This document shows positions 15,521 through 22,929 of a stretch of DNA of 53,127 bases, piece by piece (position 1 is the stretch's first letter; every line of letters begins with the position of its first letter). The translations under genes were made by a program, and so were the position numbers. The notes beneath the pieces are model-generated. The model searched no databases. It was not told the origin of the DNA and worked only from the letters and a program-made list of their open reading frames with translations. The DNA is from Vicinamibacteraceae bacterium (GTDB lineage: Bacteria > Acidobacteriota > Thermoanaerobaculia > Multivoradales > Multivoraceae): positions 1-53,127 of the forward strand of contig JAAXHG010000024.1 in assembly GCA_012270995.1 (NCBI GenBank), in the 5' to 3' direction.

Positions 15521-16975
15521 ATGAAGTCGTGGTGTCCCGCTCTGGCCGCCTCCATCCTGCTGACTGCTCTGCCCGCCGTTGCCCAGCAGGAAGAGGCCTA
15601 CGACTACTGGCAGCCGCAGCGGCTGATGGTCCGCCTGGGCCAGCAGGCGATCTTCATGTGCAATGGGCTGTTCACCTCGAACCGGACCCTCGAGCAGGTC
15701 TTCGCGCAGGAACTGGCCTATCTGCCGGAACCCGTCGGAACCGCGGACGGCGGCGACTACGAGGTCGATTGGGAACGCAAGGCGGTGACGATCGGCTCGG
15801 GCCACGGCGTGCCGAAGATGCGGGCCGCCTTCCGCGAGGGAATCGGCTGCGTCGTCCTGGCGCCCGACCAGACGCTGGACGACATCGAGAGCCTGCCGGC
15901 CATCGAGATGCCGCCACCGGCCGGCGACGCGGCGAAGATTCCCTGGCCCGACGGCGACAGGACCGGTCCGATCTCACTGACGCCTGAAGTCGACGCTGCC
16001 GCGCTCCAGGCCGCCTCCGACTGGGCCTTCGATCGCGAGTCGCCGCAGCAAGTCACGCTGAGCCTGCTCGTCGTCCATCGCGGCAAGATCGTCCACGAGC
16101 GCTACGCCAACGGCGTCGACATGACGACCCGGACGCGCACCTGGTCGACGGCGAAGAGCATCGCCTCGACGCTGATCGGCATGCTGGTCGACAACGGCAA
16201 GCTGTCGCTCGACGAGCCGCTCGGCTTCGACTTCCTGCCCAAGGAAGCCGCCGCGGCGGAGACCGACCCGCGTTCCGCGATCACCCTCCGTCACGCCCTC
16301 AACATGTCGAGCGGCCTGCAGACGGTGGACAACGGCGGACAGGAGTACGCCGTCGGCTCCGGCCTGTCCTACTGGGCCGGCGCCAGCTCCGTCGAAGGCG
16401 CCAGGCTCCGCGCCCTGATCCGCGAGCCGGGCGCCAACTGGGACTACGAGAACTACGACACCCTGCTCGCCGTCTATGCGATGAAGCGCACCCTCGACAG
16501 AGAGAAGAAGTACCACGAGTTCCCGCGCAAGCGCCTGCTCGACCGAATCGGCATGCGGAACACCCTGCTCGGCACCGACCGCTTCGGCGACTTCATCCTC
16601 AGCAGTCAGGTCTACACCAGCGCCCGCGACCTCGCCCGCTTCGGTCTTCTCTATCTCCAGAACGGCGTCTGGAACGGCAAACGCCTCATCTCCGAGGAGT
16701 GGATCGACTTCGTCCGCACCCCGGCCCCCTCGACAGCCAACCGCGGCAACTTCTACGGCGGCCAGTTCTGGCTCGTCCCCGACGAACGCAAGGACGTCCC
16801 CAGGGACGCCTACTCCACCGCCGGCAACCGCGGCCAGTACGTCGTCATCGTCCCCTCCCACGACCTCGTCATCGTCCGCCGCGGCCTCGATTGGGGCCGC
16901 CAGGGCTTCGACCGCTGGGACATGACGCGGGAGGTGCTGAAGGCGTTTCCTCGGAGCGAACGCGTAGCGCGGTAG
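15521..16975 (+). CDS. Secreted beta-lactamase-fold serine hydrolase
   Basis: 484 residues. A signal peptide of ~21 residues ends in LPAVAQQ. The class C beta-lactamase/DD-peptidase fold begins near residue 150. Nucleophile S209 and K212 form the SxxK box (STAKS), and a YEN segment serves as the Y-x-N box. The N-terminal ~130 residues are specific to this subfamily. Related proteins are usually annotated as serine hydrolases or esterases rather than resistance enzymes; the substrate is unknown. A strong GGAGG Shine-Dalgarno precedes the ATG, overlapping the end of the methyltransferase gene, so the two may be co-transcribed. Confidence 0.85.
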   Translation: MKSWCPALAASILLTALPAVAQQEEAYDYWQPQRLMVRLGQQAIFMCNGLFTSNRTLEQVFAQELAYLPEPVGTADGGDYEVDWERKAVTIGSGHGVPKMRAAFREGIGCVVLAPDQTLDDIESLPAIEMPPPAGDAAKIPWPDGDRTGPISLTPEVDAAALQAASDWAFDRESPQQVTLSLLVVHRGKIVHERYANGVDMTTRTRTWSTAKSIASTLIGMLVDNGKLSLDEPLGFDFLPKEAAAAETDPRSAITLRHALNMSSGLQTVDNGGQEYAVGSGLSYWAGASSVEGARLRALIREPGANWDYENYDTLLAVYAMKRTLDREKKYHEFPRKRLLDRIGMRNTLLGTDRFGDFILSSQVYTSARDLARFGLLYLQNGVWNGKRLISEEWIDFVRTPAPSTANRGNFYGGQFWLVPDERKDVPRDAYSTAGNRGQYVVIVPSHDLVIVRRGLDWGRQGFDRWDMTREVLKAFPRSERVAR

Positions 16976-16991
16976 GGCATCAGTTGCAGAC

Positions 16992-17012
16992 GCCGGCCGG
17001 CAGGCCGGCGCG
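16992..17012. repeat. Dispersed GCCGGC palindromic repeat, copy after the serine hydrolase gene
   Basis: GCCGGCC-GGCA-GGCCGGC followed by GCGAC, 16 bp after the stop at 16975, between convergent genes. Confidence 0.6.
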
Positions 17013-17025
17013 ACGATCGGTTCGC

Positions 17026-17280
17026 CTATTCTCCCAGCCCGTCTTCGGGCTCTGGCGCCTGCCCGCCTGATCTGCGCAACACGCGCCGCGCCGCTTCGAT
17101 GTCGGCCCGAGAGGCCCGCTCCGTGAAGAACTCGGCGGTCCGCATCGCCGAGATCTTCTCGGCCACCGCGGTCGTCACGAACTGGTTGATGCTCGTGCCG
17201 TCGGCCCGGCTGATCTCGGTCACCGCGGCTTTCAACGACGCAGGCAGCCGCAACGGATAGGTGCTCAGCTGTTTCTTCAT
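17026..17280 (-). CDS. Antitoxin-like ribbon-helix-helix/HicB-type protein (orphan)
   Basis: 84 residues. MKKQLSTYPLRLPASLKAAV followed by SRADGTSINQFVTTAVAEKI is the short beta strand plus two-helix pattern of CopG/HicB-like DNA-binding antitoxins. Its ATG overlaps by ATGA the stop of a truncated PIN-toxin frame, the standard order for this toxin-antitoxin class. Because the toxin is beheaded, this antitoxin is probably an orphan. It may still repress its promoter, which would have lain upstream of the lost toxin start. Confidence 0.75.
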   Translation of the reverse strand: MKKQLSTYPLRLPASLKAAVTEISRADGTSINQFVTTAVAEKISAMRTAEFFTERASRADIEAARRVLRRSGGQAPEPEDGLGE

Positions 17281-17432
17281 GACGACAGTCTCCTCAGCGC
17301 CTCTTGTGGCGTCAGCAGCGCGATGCCGAAGCGTTCGGGCGCCGAGCCGAAGTCCTTCCGGTTGAACGTCACCAAGCCGTCGGCCCCGCCGTTGATGGCG
17401 GTTTCGAGCACCATCTCGTCGGCGGGATCGTG
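17277..17432 (-). pseudogene. C-terminal fragment of a PIN-domain toxin
   Basis: About 50 codons reading DPADEMVLETAINGGADGLV, then TFNRKDFG and a TPQEALRRL end. This is the C-terminal half of COG2402-type PIN ribonucleases, including the acidic D..DE.VLE segment and the late (V)TF(N)..DF strand. The N-terminal half, with the first catalytic aspartate, is missing. The fragment begins exactly at the stop codon of the upstream CARDB gene (17433), so a deletion or insertion joined the two. Confidence 0.65.
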
Positions 17433-18653
17433 TCATTGCCGAGTCAGGTCGAAAGTGCCATGTTGATCGACCGTGCAGTCGACCACGTTCCATTGACCAT
17501 GGACGCGGTTGGAGCCGAAGGTCCCTGTCGCACGCGTGTCGCACAAACCAGGTTGAGCAGGCCTCATCAGAATGGAGAACGCATTTCCTGTCACTTCACC
17601 CAAGAGACTCGCTGAGATGGAGGGTTGCCCCGGGTAAGAGAACTGGACAGAGCCGTCGAGGCTGTTGCCCGACTGGCGTATGGTCGCATTTATGGTTCCG
17701 GTACCGAGAACGTTGCTGGTCATCGTTCCGGACCATGTGCCTGTCAGTGAGGGAGGTGAGGGAGCCGATACGTCCACGCGGACGCCGGTGGAGCAGTTGT
17801 TCTCGGTCTTGGACTCTCCCACTACGGGGTCAACACAGGCACCGAGGTAGAAGGTACCAGCGCTTGAGGGTGCGATCAGCCGAATCGCCTTGGTACTCGT
17901 GTCCAAGGCCGGGAGGGCCACCACGGTATCACTCGAAACAAGGCGGTCGGACCTGTCAATGGTCGCGTCGCCCGAAGAGTAGTACCGAAGCGTGGTGGAT
18001 GCGGAAGGACGGCCTCCGCCGTTTGCCACCGTGGCGTAGAACGTGAACTCCTGGTCGAGATCGAGACTGGCGTCGGTTACGGACACACTCGACACGACCA
18101 AATCCGGCCCGTCAGGTTCAGGGCCCGGGTCCGGATCCGGATCGGGATCGGGATCGGGATCGGGATCGGCCGGAGGCTGCCTCCCGTCATGTACGAACGC
18201 GTAGGTATCGGTGACGGCGAGCGGCCTGTTTCCTGGCGGATTGTGATACTCGTTGGTCCAGCCCGTCTCGGTATCGCGTACCTTGAGCTGGAATCCAAGG
18301 TCCGTGGCGGCGGCCGCGAACACCCAGAACCGGCCGTTCACCTCGTTTCCGTCCAGGACCTTGACGAGCATCTCGAGGTTGGTCGCGGAGAAGAAGTAGA
18401 TAAGCGCCGACTCGTGCCCCACGTCCACTTCGGCAAAGCCCGCGCTCTTCCAGACGTCCGCACCCGGATCGTAGAACCTGAGGCTCACGTCGAACCAGTC
18501 GTTCTGCAGGCAAGCCGACGTCCGCGAGCAGGGCCCGGCATGGGAGACGTACCTCGCGTCGGGCTGCGCGAAGGCGTCGGGGCTTGTTGCGGCGATACCC
18601 GCCGCCAGCAGCAGTCCGGAGAGCAGGGCTCTACCAGAACGAACGTTCAACAT
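17433..18653 (-). CDS. Secreted CARDB-domain protein with an Asp-Pro repeat linker
   Basis: 406 residues. The signal peptide is MLNVRSGRALLSGLLLAAGI through AFAQ. Domain 1 (about 35-155) carries segments such as NLEMLVKVLDGNEVNGRFWV and LKVRDTETGWTNEYHNPPG, seen in many secreted acidobacterial proteins. A (DP)n linker follows (about 162-180). Next comes a CARDB-like Ig domain (PDLVVSSVSVTDASLDLDQEF ending with CVDPVVGESKTENNCS), then a C-terminal beta domain (LTGTWSGTMTSNVLGTGTIN). The start at 18653 has AGGAG upstream; the frame is open further up but lacks a signal peptide there. Adhesion or extracellular-structure roles are possible but unproven. Its 3' end joins directly to a truncated PIN toxin. 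Confidence 0.75.
   Translation of the reverse strand: MLNVRSGRALLSGLLLAAGIAATSPDAFAQPDARYVSHAGPCSRTSACLQNDWFDVSLRFYDPGADVWKSAGFAEVDVGHESALIYFFSATNLEMLVKVLDGNEVNGRFWVFAAAATDLGFQLKVRDTETGWTNEYHNPPGNRPLAVTDTYAFVHDGRQPPADPDPDPDPDPDPDPGPEPDGPDLVVSSVSVTDASLDLDQEFTFYATVANGGGRPSASTTLRYYSSGDATIDRSDRLVSSDTVVALPALDTSTKAIRLIAPSSAGTFYLGACVDPVVGESKTENNCSTGVRVDVSAPSPPSLTGTWSGTMTSNVLGTGTINATIRQSGNSLDGSVQFSYPGQPSISASLLGEVTGNAFSILMRPAQPGLCDTRATGTFGSNRVHGQWNVVDCTVDQHGTFDLTRQ
18133..18168. repeat. Hexanucleotide simple repeat encoding the Asp-Pro linker
   Basis: One GGATCC unit followed by five GGATCG units. On the coding (minus) strand each unit gives Asp-Pro. A 6-bp unit changes linker length without shifting frame. 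Confidence 0.85.
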
Positions 18654-19029
18654 GGCTATCGCTCCTGTCGGTCGGCACGACTCCCGAATTGGAGTCGGGC
18701 CTGCGATAGCCATGCGCAGCAGCGCGAGTGGATTCCGCCTATTCGCCGAGCACGGGGAGCTACCCCGCACCTTTGAACCGGCTCTTGTATTCAGCGGCGA
18801 CCCGACGTCGGGCGCCGCTGCGCAGGAGCTATCGCAACGCCGGAAGCTACCACGGGTCGCGTCCCTCCCGCCTGAGCCATTCGGGCCACTGGGTCGCGCC
18901 GGAAAGCGACAGATGGCTCCGTTCGCCATCAGCGCCTGAATTCCGGCCAGCCGTTTCGCCGCTTCTGCGTGCCTTCAACGGCGTCCAACCTGGGTTAGGG
19001 TTCGCGGGTTCCACGACCAGGGGCTTGTG
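18654..19029. other. Divergent intergenic region without a recognisable gene
   Basis: About 375 bp between the CARDB gene (leftward) and the SCP2 gene (rightward). Open frames here lack start signals and homology-like features. TTAGGGTT near 18993 contains a TAGGGT hexamer that could be a -10 for the SCP2 operon. I see no RNA gene or repeat. Confidence 0.5.
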
Positions 19030-19332
19030 ATGATGATCGATGAGTTCGTTGCCGACATGGCGGTCAAGGCGGGGGGCATCGATCCCCTTGGGAAGAGGCT
19101 GCTGTTCCTGCTGGACAACGAGCAGATGCTGATCGACGGGACGGAGGAGAGGAACGTCGTCTCGAAGGTGTCGGGCCAGGAGGTCGAGACCGACTGCACG
19201 GTGCGGATGTCGCTCGACACGTTCGGCAAGCTGCAGCGCAAGGAGATCAAGCCGTTCATGGCCGTCGCCTCGGGCAAGATCAAGGTCAAGGGCGACATGT
19301 CGATTGCCGCGAAGCTGAAGAAGCTGACCTGA
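19030..19332 (+). CDS. SCP2 sterol-binding-domain protein
   Basis: 100 residues, one SCP2 domain: the pattern TVRMSLDTFGKLQRKEIKPF, MAVASGKIKVKGDMSIAAKL and terminal KL is diagnostic. SCP2 proteins bind sterols, fatty acyl-CoA or other lipids in a hydrophobic tunnel. AGGGG lies upstream; GTG at 19027 and ATG at 19030 or 19033 are alternative starts. It is the first gene of a tight operon with a sulfotransferase (2-bp gap) and a DUF1214 protein, suggesting it presents or carries a lipid substrate. Confidence 0.85.
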   Translation: MMIDEFVADMAVKAGGIDPLGKRLLFLLDNEQMLIDGTEERNVVSKVSGQEVETDCTVRMSLDTFGKLQRKEIKPFMAVASGKIKVKGDMSIAAKLKKLT

Positions 19333-19334
19333 GC

Positions 19335-20576
19335 TTGGCGAACCCGTCGATCCGGATCCGGCAGCCGGTCGCGCTCAGGGCCGTCAACCGTGTCGGAGCG
19401 GTTGCCGGCCGCTGCGGACTGACGCCCTTCAGGCTGACACCCGAGCGGATTCTGGAGAACGCGCGTCGGGCCAGCGGGTTCGAGGTGCGCGACCCGATGT
19501 TCCTGGAGGGGGTCGAGCGCCTCGTGCACGGGCTCGAGATGCACGCGCGGCTGAGCACGTTCGGGCGGCTGGCCGCGCGCGGCACGGTGCAGCGTTCGGC
19601 CGACTCGCGCTCCCAAGTCGAGCGAGCGCTCTCGGAACACCCCGAGATCGGCGACGAAGAGGTCCGCGCGCCGGTCTTCATCGTCGGCATGCCGCGGAGC
19701 GGGACGACGATCCTCCACGCCCTGCTGCACCTGGACCGAAACCACCGGGCGCCGCTGTCCTGGGAGTGCCTCCTGCCTCACCCGGCGCCGAATCCGGACG
19801 ACTACCGGGACAACGAGCGGATCGAGACTGTGCGCAAGGAGTTCGACCAGATCTTCCGGCTCGTGCCCGACTTCCGCCGCAAGCACTACATGACCGCCGA
19901 CTCGCCGCAGGAATGCGTCGGCGTCACGGCGCTCAACTTCGCGAGCTTCCAGTACGTCGCCATGGCCTGGCTGCCGGAGTACCTCGACTGGTTCGCGAAG
20001 GCCGACCAGGCGCGGAACCTGCGCTGGCACCGGCGCTTCCTCCAGTTCCTGCAGTCGGGAGGCGTTCCGGTCCAACGCTGGCTGATGAAGTCGCCCGTCC
20101 ACCTGATGCGGCTGCGGGCTCTCTTCGAGGTCTATCCCGATGCCCGGGTCATCGTGACCCACCGTCACCCGGTCGATGTCGTGCCGTCGGTCGGCAGCCT
20201 GATCTCGTCGATGCGGTCGTTCTACTCGGACCACGAGGACACGCCGCGAACCGCGCGCGAGCAACTCCTGACCTGGGCCGACTACTTCGCCCGGTTCCTG
20301 CACGACCGCCGGGAGCTCGACCGGGAGAAACAGATGGTCGACATCTTCTTCGACGACTTCGTCAAGGACCAGATGTCGGTCGTGGACGCGATCTACGCCC
20401 GCTTCGGCTGGGACCTCCGGTCGGAGGACCGGCGTCGCATGGAGCGATTCCTGCAGGAGGAGCGCCGAGGAAAGCACGGCGTCCACGAGTACTCGCTGGA
20501 CCAGATGGGCACGACACGGGCCGAGATCGAGAACGAGTACGCCCACTACCTCAACTTCCTGGAGACAAAGCGATGA
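19335..20576 (+). CDS. Sulfotransferase-family protein
   Basis: 413 residues. The PAPS 5'-phosphosulfate loop is G118-MPRSGTT. The 3'-phosphate-binding region is around VYPDARVIVTHRHPVDVVPS. The C-terminal IFFDDFVKDQMSVVDAIYARFGW helix-loop segment is normal for Sulfotransfer_3-type enzymes (given here as family context, not as a contiguous catalytic motif). It starts with TTG at 19335, 2 bp after the SCP2 stop, an unusual but well-placed start. It would transfer sulfate from PAPS to a hydroxyl of an unknown acceptor; SCP2 linkage suggests a lipid or sterol-like acceptor. It overlaps the next gene by 4 bp. Confidence 0.85.
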   Translation: MANPSIRIRQPVALRAVNRVGAVAGRCGLTPFRLTPERILENARRASGFEVRDPMFLEGVERLVHGLEMHARLSTFGRLAARGTVQRSADSRSQVERALSEHPEIGDEEVRAPVFIVGMPRSGTTILHALLHLDRNHRAPLSWECLLPHPAPNPDDYRDNERIETVRKEFDQIFRLVPDFRRKHYMTADSPQECVGVTALNFASFQYVAMAWLPEYLDWFAKADQARNLRWHRRFLQFLQSGGVPVQRWLMKSPVHLMRLRALFEVYPDARVIVTHRHPVDVVPSVGSLISSMRSFYSDHEDTPRTAREQLLTWADYFARFLHDRRELDREKQMVDIFFDDFVKDQMSVVDAIYARFGWDLRSEDRRRMERFLQEERRGKHGVHEYSLDQMGTTRAEIENEYAHYLNFLETKR

Positions 20577-21637
20577 GCGACGGCGACTTCGAGAGCCGGC
20601 AGGCGCTGCACGAGTTCCTGGACGTGATCCGCAGCGCCGAGCAGACGTTCCTCGACCCCGAAAAGGAGCTCGACCACCAGGGCCACGTGGACGGCTACCA
20701 GCACCTGTTCCACCTGATGCAGATAACCGTCGACTTCTACCTCCACAACGACCCCCTGCGGCCCCGGCTTGTGCGGCTCACCGACGGGACCCGCAAGCTC
20801 TACGGCGACAACGTGGACTCGGTCTACTACTTCTCCCAGGTCCGGGGAGACCAGGAGTACGTCATCCGCGGGCGGCGTTTCGGCAGTTGCTACCTGAGCT
20901 TCTGCCTCTATGGCGGCGATCCCAACGGCGAACTGGCGGACCGGGTGACGCTCAACGTCAACCACCGCGACATCGCGTTCGAGGACGACGGGTCGTTCGA
21001 GATCAAGCTGACGCTCGATCCAAAGGGTCCGAACGAGTTCCGGATCGAGCCCGACTCGGTGTCGCTCTTCACGCGCGAGTACTTCCTCGACCGCGCGTCG
21101 TCGAAAGAGAGCATCCTCAGCATCGAGAACGCTTCGCCGCAGCCGCCCGCGCCGCCGCTCGACGACGCCGAGCTGGCGCGGCGCATCCGCAGCATGGCGA
21201 TGTTCTTCATGTGCACGACCTGGATCGCGCCGCTGCCGGTCCATCTGCCGTTCAACGAGTTCTGCGAGCCCTGGGAGTTCGACCCGGAGCAGGGCGGCTG
21301 GGGAACCGTCGACAACATCTACTGCTTCTGCCGCTTCCGGCTGCGGGAGCACGAGTACCTGAAGGTGCGTTTCCGATCACCGGAGGCCTGCTACTGGGGC
21401 CTCCAGACGTGGAACTACCTGATGCAGTCGATGAACTACGAGGGTTTCCCGGTGTGCGTCAACAAGCACACCGCCGTGCCCGAGCCGGACGGCAGCTACG
21501 TCGTCTATCTGAGCCACCGCGAGGCGCCGAAGAACTGGATCAGCACCGCCGGCTACAACGAGGGCGTTCTCTTCGCACGCTGGCTGCTGGCGGAAGAGCT
21601 GCCGGAGACGCCGGAGGTCGAGCTGGGGGAGTGGTAG
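20573..21637 (+). CDS. DUF1214-domain protein
   Basis: 354 residues, no signal peptide or membrane segment. The C-terminal DUF1214 part is seen in YLKVRFRSPEACYWGLQTWN followed by YLMQSMNYEGFP. The N-terminal half (YQHLFHLMQITVDFYLHNDP, ADRVTLNVNHRD) has the beta-rich character of DUF1254/1214 proteins. The function is unknown. It is translationally coupled (ATGA) to the sulfotransferase. The domain recurs near sulfotransferases and lipid genes in other bacteria as I recall, so a shared pathway is likely but unproven. Confidence 0.75.
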   Translation: MSDGDFESRQALHEFLDVIRSAEQTFLDPEKELDHQGHVDGYQHLFHLMQITVDFYLHNDPLRPRLVRLTDGTRKLYGDNVDSVYYFSQVRGDQEYVIRGRRFGSCYLSFCLYGGDPNGELADRVTLNVNHRDIAFEDDGSFEIKLTLDPKGPNEFRIEPDSVSLFTREYFLDRASSKESILSIENASPQPPAPPLDDAELARRIRSMAMFFMCTTWIAPLPVHLPFNEFCEPWEFDPEQGGWGTVDNIYCFCRFRLREHEYLKVRFRSPEACYWGLQTWNYLMQSMNYEGFPVCVNKHTAVPEPDGSYVVYLSHREAPKNWISTAGYNEGVLFARWLLAEELPETPEVELGEW

Positions 21638-21696
21638 AGCGGGTGCAGTCGAAGCCAAGAGGTTCGGGCTCGCCGCTTCGCGGCGTCGCGCTCAAG

Positions 21697-21720
21697 GCCG
21701 GCCAGCGGGCCGGCGCACCG
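21697..21720. repeat. Dispersed GCCGGC palindromic repeat, copy after the DUF1214 gene
   Basis: GCCGGCC-AGCG-GGCCGGC followed by GCACC, 59 bp after the stop at 21637 and between convergent genes. A half-copy (GCCGGCGCATCC) follows at once. Confidence 0.65.
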
Positions 21721-21744
21721 CCGCCGGCGCATCCGGTGGCCGGG

Positions 21745-22911
21745 CTACAACCAGTCGCGGTCGGCGATCTTCTTCGGCAGGAACACCTCGGTGACGAAGG
21801 AGAGTCCCTTGCTGGAGAGGGCCTCGAGTTCCCACTTGACGCCGGCGCGGAGCATGTTCGTGATCTCTTTCTGCCAGGCCTTCGCCTTGAACCACTCGTA
21901 GTTCAGGATCTCCTTCGCGCGGGAGCGGTCCTGGTCGTTCAGGCGGATGCTGACGTCTTCGGAGAGGTCGTAGGCGGCGGGATCGAAGCTGGAAAGACCG
22001 ATGAAACGGGCCTTGGGAACCGCCATCCGCTTCGATTCGAAGGCGAGGCCGATGGAGCCCTGCTTGACGACGGAGTGGATGTAGTAACCCCAGGGGTCGT
22101 TGTCGACGAAGACGTAGAGCGGCAGATCCAGTTCGTGGGTCATGCGGTAGAGGAGACGCCGCACGCCCCGCGGCGGCTGTCCCTGCCCGGTGACGAGAAT
22201 GCAGTTGTGGCGCTTCCAGAACTTGTCCTCGTTGAGACGCGCCCAGACCGCCTCCTTCTCCACCAACAGGATGAACTTCGCTCCGTGGCCGACGAAGCGG
22301 ATCGTCTCCGGTTCGACGATGCCGGGCACCGACCAGCCGCCCGACCCCATCCGGGAGAGGTCGATCACGTCGCCGGCGTCGACCAGGGTCAGCGGGCCGA
22401 CGACGGAGCCCCGCTTGGCCGCGAACAGGTGCAGCTCCTCGCGCAGCGAGCCGAGGGTGACCTCCAGGTCCTCGATGATCGGGTCCGATTCCTCCTGGCC
22501 CTCAAAGGTGTTCTCCTTGCCGTCGGCCAGGGTGTGCTTGCTCATGTAGTAGAGGTCGCGGATGCTCGTCGTCTTCTGCTCGTCCAGGAGCTGGCAGCAG
22601 CCCCGCGCGATCAGCAGCGTCTGCATGTACTTACGCGCCTGGTTCAGGTTGAACAGCGACCGGCGCTGGGTCGCGTCGCCCATCTCGATGATCTTCCTGC
22701 GCTTCGAGAAGGCGACGTTCGAGAGCGTGCGCGACGGGATGTCGACGTAGGGGTCGACCTCCCCGCGGGCCATCGCCAACGTCCGTTTCGCCAGGTACTC
22801 GATCTTGCCCCGGGTATCCAGACGAGCGGGCACCTTGAATCGTGGCGCCGCCTCGTCGGCAGCCGGGGCCCCGCCGTTCTTCGCTTTCGCTCCGTTACCC
22901 GGATCCGCCAC
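21745..22911 (-). CDS. top6A: DNA topoisomerase VI subunit A (Spo11-like)
   Basis: 388 residues, GTG start at 22911 with TGGAGAT 8 nt upstream. A winged-helix CAP domain carries the cleavage tyrosine in SIRDLYYMSKHTL (Y121/Y122; the second aligns with Spo11 Tyr). The TOPRIM domain has its glutamate in LLVEKEAVWARL and the acidic pair in VFVDNDPWGYY. It cleaves both DNA strands and works with subunit B in type IIB topoisomerase. It lies 18 bp downstream of top6B. The N-terminal ~25 residues are a Gly/Ala/Asp-rich extension. Topo VI is typical of archaea and plants and scattered in bacteria. Confidence 0.92.
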   Translation of the reverse strand: MADPGNGAKAKNGGAPAADEAAPRFKVPARLDTRGKIEYLAKRTLAMARGEVDPYVDIPSRTLSNVAFSKRRKIIEMGDATQRRSLFNLNQARKYMQTLLIARGCCQLLDEQKTTSIRDLYYMSKHTLADGKENTFEGQEESDPIIEDLEVTLGSLREELHLFAAKRGSVVGPLTLVDAGDVIDLSRMGSGGWSVPGIVEPETIRFVGHGAKFILLVEKEAVWARLNEDKFWKRHNCILVTGQGQPPRGVRRLLYRMTHELDLPLYVFVDNDPWGYYIHSVVKQGSIGLAFESKRMAVPKARFIGLSSFDPAAYDLSEDVSIRLNDQDRSRAKEILNYEWFKAKAWQKEITNMLRAGVKWELEALSSKGLSFVTEVFLPKKIADRDWL

Positions 22912-22929
22912 GTCAACGATCTCCAGGCG

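Noticed and set aside
18133..18168. Possible CRISPR-like or satellite array
   Set aside because: It is a 6-bp simple repeat inside a coding linker with no spacers.
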